From contig OY744605.1 in the NCBI GenBank assembly GCA_963556255.1, forward strand, positions 36,591,896 to 36,655,895: 64,000 nucleotides of DNA, given 5' to 3'. This stretch comes from Allolobophora icterica. Lineage: Eukaryota; Annelida; Clitellata; Crassiclitellata; Lumbricidae. The notes beneath the pieces were generated by a model. That model had not been told where the DNA came from, made no database searches, and saw only the letters and a program-made list of their open reading frames with translations. Below, one piece after another: positions 62,056-64,000 of the stretch; position 1 is the first letter of the stretch, and each line of letters opens with the position of its first letter. The position numbers were made by a program, and so were the translations under genes.

Positions 62056-62057
<2 letters not shown>
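41347..62057 (+). CDS. Acid sphingomyelinase-like phosphodiesterase, 13 exons (~656 aa)
   Basis: Exons: 41347-41643, 43998-44162, 45185-45403, 45751-45819, 49715-49826, 52143-52274, 53979-54025, 54896-55038, 56563-56674, 58756-58903, 60093-60248, 60554-60650, 61784-62057. Every junction is GT..AG with matching phase. Order: signal peptide, saposin-B domain with six Cys (CDMCK, ICYRI, EICNG, FCQFQNLC), metallophosphatase domain, four-Cys C-terminal region, hydrophobic tail. Metal motifs: TDIHID, YTGD, GNHE, GHHPP, GHKH. Known: the SMPD1 family hydrolyses sphingomyelin to ceramide and phosphocholine in lysosomes or outside the cell, using zinc and a saposin domain. Length fits (human SMPD1 is about 630). 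Exon 4 is the least certain; the tail could signal a GPI anchor, as in SMPDL3B. It could be any SMPD1 paralogue. Confidence 0.87.
41668..43537 (-). mobile_element. 1.9-kb TIR DNA transposon in intron 1
   Basis: Ends TAGGGTGGTCCTTA and TAAGGACCACCCTA are exact inverses. The flanks are an exact 8-bp duplication ACGTTCAT (41660-41667, 43538-43545). Minus-strand remains of a transposase fill 41985-43020. Inserted 24 bases after the exon 1 donor. The superfamily is uncertain: 8-bp duplications fit hAT or P-like elements. Confidence 0.88.
41985..43020 (-). pseudogene. Broken transposase of the intron 1 transposon
   Basis: The minus strand shows pieces of one protein in several frames. First comes DKDMLWRACRHHIPQIML and GPSQGPDIMI (43000-42850), where the frame ends. 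Then a 170-codon block from 42828 holds RKTP-free basic and WFQASYAPLAPRIDLELLKD segments. Last comes the C-terminal block WPNDENYKLAKATATSV, AERGVALMDEYNKL and HKQFLEYRHRYPD. The W-P-x-D and AERGVAL..YN blocks recur in many uncharacterised animal transposon-like proteins (recalled, not searched). Stops and frameshifts make it non-functional. Confidence 0.65.
43998..44162 (+). CDS. Sphingomyelinase-like exon 2 (saposin middle)
   Basis: Acceptor GTTATACTAG, donor CAC|GTAAGT, phase 0-0. It reads TLVEVLRMWLDRPST and holds Cys in KICYRI and EICNGS, with saposin-like helix spacing. Confidence 0.8.
45185..45403 (+). CDS. Sphingomyelinase-like exon 3
   Basis: Acceptor CATCATTTAG, donor CAG|GTAAGT, phase 0-0. 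It completes the saposin domain (RFCQFQNLCFKK) and begins the catalytic domain with VVQLTDIHID, whose Asp and His bind the first metal. Confidence 0.85.
45751..45819 (+). CDS. Sphingomyelinase-like exon 4 (candidate)
   Basis: A 69-base open stretch between an AG (GGATCTCAG) and a strong donor CAC|GTAAGTTT, phase 0-0 as its neighbours require. It encodes two cysteines (YDTCRFINLCH) where the family has its short Cys-rich loop after the DxH motif. The acceptor's pyrimidine tract is poor. Exons 3 and 5 would also join in frame without it. Confidence 0.5.
47500..49390 (+). mobile_element. Degenerate L2-like LINE in intron 4
   Basis: Frames broken by indels carry ORF2 blocks in order: SATEAEFTSLI, HYRPISNLSFLSKLSERV, LLDSSAAFDTTDLVIL, GVPEGSLLGPLLFILYT, DTQLF, LARAGTKTPSYP, SLHWLKFPQRIHYKIV and ALWNELPKDFR. 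The RT box reads LYAIDTQ instead of YADDTQ. A 3' tail of TTACAT repeats (about 49358-49386) ends it. Sense orientation within the gene. Confidence 0.85.
49480..49563. repeat. (CTG)n(ATG)n microsatellite
   Basis: Two adjoining trinucleotide runs just downstream of the LINE tail. Confidence 0.9.
49715..49826 (+). CDS. Sphingomyelinase-like exon 5
   Basis: Acceptor GTGTTTGCAG, donor ACGG|GTAAGT, ending in phase 1. It reads GDAGPYGHYDCNIPPRTV and ends DFIIYTG. The next exon supplies the bridging Asp of the YTGD metal site. Confidence 0.87.
50006..50099. repeat. (GA)n microsatellite
   Basis: About 47 nearly pure GA dinucleotides in intron 5. The Glu-Arg frame is a repeat translation. Confidence 0.95.
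50722..51045 (-). mobile_element. Probable LINE 3' end in intron 5
   Basis: It begins with an (ATTGT)n run, the reverse of an ACAAT tail. The following minus-strand sequence has remains of an L2-like ORF2 end. Frames are broken. Confidence 0.45.
51300..51990 (-). mobile_element. CR1-like LINE 3' end in intron 5
   Basis: The minus strand reads NSEVHDHYTRSS, IRKHGIGICGPLLWNSLPSEI and QFKSRYKSSL, the typical C-terminus of CR1-type ORF2, followed by a long 3' UTR. 5'-truncated. Confidence 0.75.
52143..52274 (+). CDS. Sphingomyelinase-like exon 6
   Basis: Acceptor TTTATACGTATAG, donor CATG|GTAATT. It starts by completing G|GA and reads DISGSRLWDET, and ends VTVYPCFGNH. The Asp of GDIS and Asn-His of GNH are metal or phosphate ligands. 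Confidence 0.88.
52765..52912. repeat. (TAA)n microsatellite
   Basis: Long imperfect then pure TAA run in intron 6, with an ATT inversion at 52808-52830 that could fold as a hairpin. Confidence 0.9.
53979..54025 (+). CDS. Sphingomyelinase-like exon 7 (47-base micro-exon)
   Basis: Acceptor TTTCTCATTCTTAG, donor AAG|GTTAGT. Two bases complete the Glu of GNHE, then MFPTNLYYKGSDDVK. Phase agrees on both sides, and the block fits the family's segment after GNHE (PVN.FPP). Confidence 0.75.
54500..54735 (+). mobile_element. L2-like LINE 3' end in intron 7
   Basis: Related to 11326-11640 (TCTCTGGTCTCTGGCAAC, GCGCAGCGCTAGTGAACG-type UTR) with a (TTACGA)n tail. Confidence 0.65.
54896..55038 (+). CDS. 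Sphingomyelinase-like exon 8
   Basis: Acceptor TTCTGTATCAAAG, donor CAT|GTAAGA. It reads NLTDQLTDWWAPVAGF, then GYYSISVRPGLRLICMNSNY, a block well conserved in SMPD1. An upstream in-frame AG at 54867-54868 could extend it by nine codons. Confidence 0.83.
56563..56674 (+). CDS. Sphingomyelinase-like exon 9
   Basis: Acceptor GGCGAATTAAG, donor AAG|GTCTGA. The split codon AT|G joins exon 8, then YTSDFYNVINHDNRTE and IEFVENEFEKA. The spacing matches the family region before GHxPP. Confidence 0.78.
56750..56925. repeat. GACCAA-based minisatellite, array 1
   Basis: Tandem AAGACCAAGACTTTGAACCTC units. A related array lies at 57495-57600. The second array's start (CGGTCTTGCGAGACCAAGACC) is palindromic. 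Confidence 0.85.
57495..57600. repeat. GACCAA-based minisatellite, array 2
   Basis: Same unit as array 1, about 570 bp further on in intron 9. Confidence 0.85.
57905..58003. repeat. 16-bp tandem repeat (TTGACAGCATAAATTG)
   Basis: About six copies of TTGRCAGCATAAN in a row in intron 9. Confidence 0.8.
58260..58618. mobile_element. hAT-type MITE in intron 9
   Basis: Ends CAGTGCCGGATTTAG and CTAAATTCGTAACTG, with an exact 8-bp duplication ATGCTAAC (58252-58259, 58619-58626). Contains GAGGCCCCAAGCT and its near-inverse. The ends resemble those of the MITE at 34630. Confidence 0.87.
58756..58903 (+). CDS. Sphingomyelinase-like exon 10
   Basis: Acceptor TTACATAACAG, donor GTAG|GTAATA. It reads VVFIGHHPPTSGDFLVEF, then LVLQYADIIV and TGHKHSDHFHL. 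His in GHHPP and both His in GHKH are predicted metal ligands. The residues before GHKH (LMAT) differ from the usual FFGHTH. Confidence 0.85.
59129..59862 (-). repeat. Solo LTR of the Gmr1-like element in intron 10
   Basis: Antisense copy of the 3' LTR at 2401-3122, 734 bp. It is bounded by TGTCGC and GCGACA and an exact 5-bp duplication ACCAT (59124-59128, 59863-59867). No internal sequence remains, as after LTR-LTR recombination. Confidence 0.9.
60093..60248 (+). CDS. Sphingomyelinase-like exon 11
   Basis: Acceptor ATAGGTTCCAG, donor ACGG|GTGAGT. It reads GVAQSLVYVSTAITTGG, then NPAMRVYYLDPAT and DYDQYYFDL, a block diagnostic of the SMPD1/SMPDL3 family. Confidence 0.9.
60554..60650 (+). 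CDS. Sphingomyelinase-like exon 12
   Basis: Acceptor TTGTCAACAG, donor CAG|GTTTGT. It reads GNTEPEIVKLYSAREEY, then LTAGSWSALVDR, ending in phase 2. Confidence 0.85.
60904..61107. mobile_element. ~200-bp palindrome-ended repeat in intron 12
   Basis: Both ends carry the perfect 20-base palindrome CAGGTATGTCGACATACCTG (60910-60929, 61082-61101), flanked outside by AATAACC and GGTTATT. A target duplication is not clear. Confidence 0.5.
61784..62057 (+). CDS. Sphingomyelinase-like exon 13 (last)
   Basis: Acceptor ACATGTTGCAG. AG|G completes Arg. It reads FETDDALLLKHMNHHYTD, then four Cys (TCDDGCKLDHIC, HCLETY), a Ser/Thr-rich stretch and a hydrophobic end (LYSFVAMLSALALRQI) that could be a GPI signal or membrane anchor. 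Confidence 0.87.
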
Positions 62058-62131
<74 letters not shown>

Positions 62132-62150
62132 GTATATATATATATTATCT
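62058..62150. repeat. (TA)n microsatellite at the start of the 3' UTR
   Basis: More than 30 TA repeats begin within five bases of the sphingomyelinase-like stop codon. Confidence 0.9.
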
Positions 62151-62640
62151 GTGTGTGCATGTGTTATATAATCTTGATATGTAAATTGTAGGGTCTATTG
62201 CATGATCACCCTTTAAGCCTTGTGGGCCAATTTCTTATTTCTTTGTAATTAATTAAAATTGTGTGGCTGTTAAAATGAAACAAAATCGCAAATAAATTAA
62301 CTTTGATAGGGACAATCTACTGCACGGTTAATTTTCTGTGTATTGCAGAGAACATCTGTCCAAGAAATATAGGAAGCTTTTAAACTTAGTGTGCGTATGC
62401 GTTGTTGTCCCGCTGTACCCCACTATCCGCTATATCAAAAGATGTGCATTTTTATGTCAGTCGGAATGATGGTTTAAGATAATTTCAAGATGTAAGTTTG
62501 GATACGAAAACGAGAAATAATTTTAGCTGCAACTAATTGTTGAGAAACATTAGGAAGCTGATTTCACAGCTGACTGGTTAAAAATAGAAGCTAATAGGCC
62601 TACACTCTGAATAGTGGGTTTCGTCTATCTGCGCAGGACT
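62151..62640. other. Probable 3' UTR and intergenic sequence
   Basis: AT-rich. An AATAAA near 62291 could be the gene's polyadenylation signal. No ORF of note. Confidence 0.35.
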
Positions 62641-62929
62641 CAGAGCCGTAGCAACAAAGAACGTGGCCCCCTCCGAACATATGTCCGGGGCCCCTTATAA
62701 TGCGGAAACTGGAATGTGCGGTCCCCTCCGAACATACGTCCGGGGCCCCTTACAATGCGGAAACTGGAATGCGGTAATATACAATATACAGGGTTTATAT
62801 TATGTGATGTATCAAAACAGTATCATAATAACTTCACGCAATTCATGTTTTTTTTCCACTTTTAGGGGCCCCCTTCCTTGCGGGGCCCCCTCCGGTCGGA
62901 GGGTACGGAGGGCGGTCGCTACGCCTCTG
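62641..62929. mobile_element. hAT-type MITE, GGGGCCCC-rich
   Basis: Ends CAGAGCCGTAGCAAC and GTCGCTACGCCTCTG. Exact 8-bp duplication GCAGGACT (62633-62640, 62930-62937). A 73-bp block around CCTCCGAACATAYGTCCGGGG is tandemly doubled at its left end. Confidence 0.88.
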
Positions 62930-62937
62930 GCAGGACT

Positions 62938-63422
62938 ACCTGTAACCATGGATTAATTTGTACTGCATCAGTCATAGATACGTTAAGATTATATCCTATG
63001 TACGAATTTCATTGAAGTTTGCTGATTTCATCATGCTGCTTACTTTGGTTTTAGAAAATAACAAGTACGTGCGAGGGCAGTTGAAGAAATTTAAAGTCGG
63101 TATTAAATACATTTCTTAAGAGTTAAGACTCCATGAGGAGAGATATAATTATATATCCTTAACAAAGAAACCTGTTTGCCATAAACATGGCGCACGTAAA
63201 GGAATAAATTTCATGATCAAGAGTTGTTTAGACTGTATTATCAGACATAAGATATTTAGGTCTATCTGACGTCAAGCTATTCTTTGATTTTGAATAAGCT
63301 TTTCGAGTAATTTACTTTAGCCTCAATTTAATTCGCATTTAATTTCCCATTTCGAAGTAGGATAACATACGCGACAGAACATTGTATGTCTGTGTCTTTG
63401 CTATTGCGATATATGGTAAATC
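62938..63422. other. No gene recognised
   Basis: AT-rich intergenic sequence without recognisable ORFs or repeats. Confidence 0.5.
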
Positions 63423-63768
63423 CAGTGTGGGAATTGTAGAATAGAAGGGTTGAACATTTTATTCCGTATTTTGCAAACTGATGTCAACGAATATTGAAAG
63501 CAGCTGAGTTTCAACGCTAGCTGTTTTGCAAGTCAGACTCGAATCAAGATCAATTCATTTGTTGAGGAAATTCAGAAATGCATGCATGATACACCATGGA
63601 AATGTCTTCTCCTTGTCAGAGATTCAGAGCCAACTAATGTTAAATCACTCTAGCACAACTGAGGGGTTGGCAACGATCCTCTGGGTGTGTGCAATGAATA
63701 CTTAACTGCAGGTCCTAAGAAAGACTAGGGTGTTGAACCCCCCCTCACCCCCGACAATTCACACCCTG
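63423..63768 (-). mobile_element. hAT-type MITE, family A, third copy
   Basis: Ends CAGTGTGGGAATTGTAG and CCGACAATTCACACCCTG. The right part matches 32310-32471 closely (GTCCTAAGAAAGACTAGGG). The flanks GGTAAATC and GCCGAATC are only partly alike, suggesting an older insertion. Confidence 0.7.
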
Positions 63769-63919
63769 GCCGAATCTTTACATGCTGTTTATTTTCTGCA
63801 TTATGCGATGTGTTCTAATTTGTGTGGTGTTTGCGGTCGGGAAGTCATAGGTCTGATAGTATGTGTCACGTAAAGTGAGTCATTTGAGGGTTGTGTTTAT
63901 ATGAAGACAGGCATGCTGA

Positions 63920-64000
63920 CAGGGCGTCTATCCCCCTAAGTCATTGGAGCAACTTCCCCTCCCCCTCTTCTCCCCTTCCTTCCCCTCCGTTAATGGAGGA
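63920..64000. mobile_element. hAT-type MITE, family B, cut by the window edge
   Basis: It starts CAGGGCGTCTATCC and continues CCCTAAGTCATTGGAGCAAC, as in the complete copy at 40975-41146. Confidence 0.75.

Overview
The window is animal genomic DNA: intron-split genes with GT..AG junctions, long introns, dense microsatellites and many small transposons. The best taxonomic clue is the Ty3/gypsy-type retroelement at the left edge, whose integrase lies upstream of its reverse transcriptase. That order defines the Gmr1-like group, described from deuterostomes. With the very frequent TAGGCCTA word, an echinoderm or other invertebrate deuterostome is the most likely source (inference).

Layout. 1-3122: 3' half of a Gmr1-like element (integrase-RT-RNase H ORF, polypurine tract, 3' LTR). 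3.2-11.7 kb: gene-poor repeats, including CA arrays, minisatellites, hAT-type MITEs, LINE remains and a frameshifted zinc-finger exon. 12.1-15.35 kb: a four-exon F-box/beta-propeller gene with a CRE-like promoter motif. 17.8-39.4 kb: three intronless, same-strand paralogues of a TRP-like cation channel (754, 764 and 764 residues) plus the 3' tail of a lost fourth copy. They are separated by duplicated spacers that later received different transposons. 41.3-62.06 kb: a 13-exon acid sphingomyelinase-like gene whose exon phases all agree. Its introns hold a 1.9-kb TIR transposon, a degenerate L2-like LINE, MITEs, a solo LTR of the left-edge element and long microsatellites. 62.1-64 kb: more MITEs.

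Function. The three loci are unrelated. The F-box protein is a candidate substrate receptor of an SCF ubiquitin ligase. The TRP-like cluster looks like a recently amplified sensory or ion channel family whose members differ most between S1 and S3. The sphingomyelinase-like protein has a signal peptide, a saposin-B domain, a metallophosphatase domain with all metal-ligand motifs, and a hydrophobic C-terminal tail suggesting membrane or GPI attachment.

The transposons are unusually readable. At least six hAT-type insertions and one larger TIR element keep recognisable 8-bp target duplications. The solo LTR keeps a 5-bp one. Most identifications are from reading motifs and splice phases by eye, with no database search.
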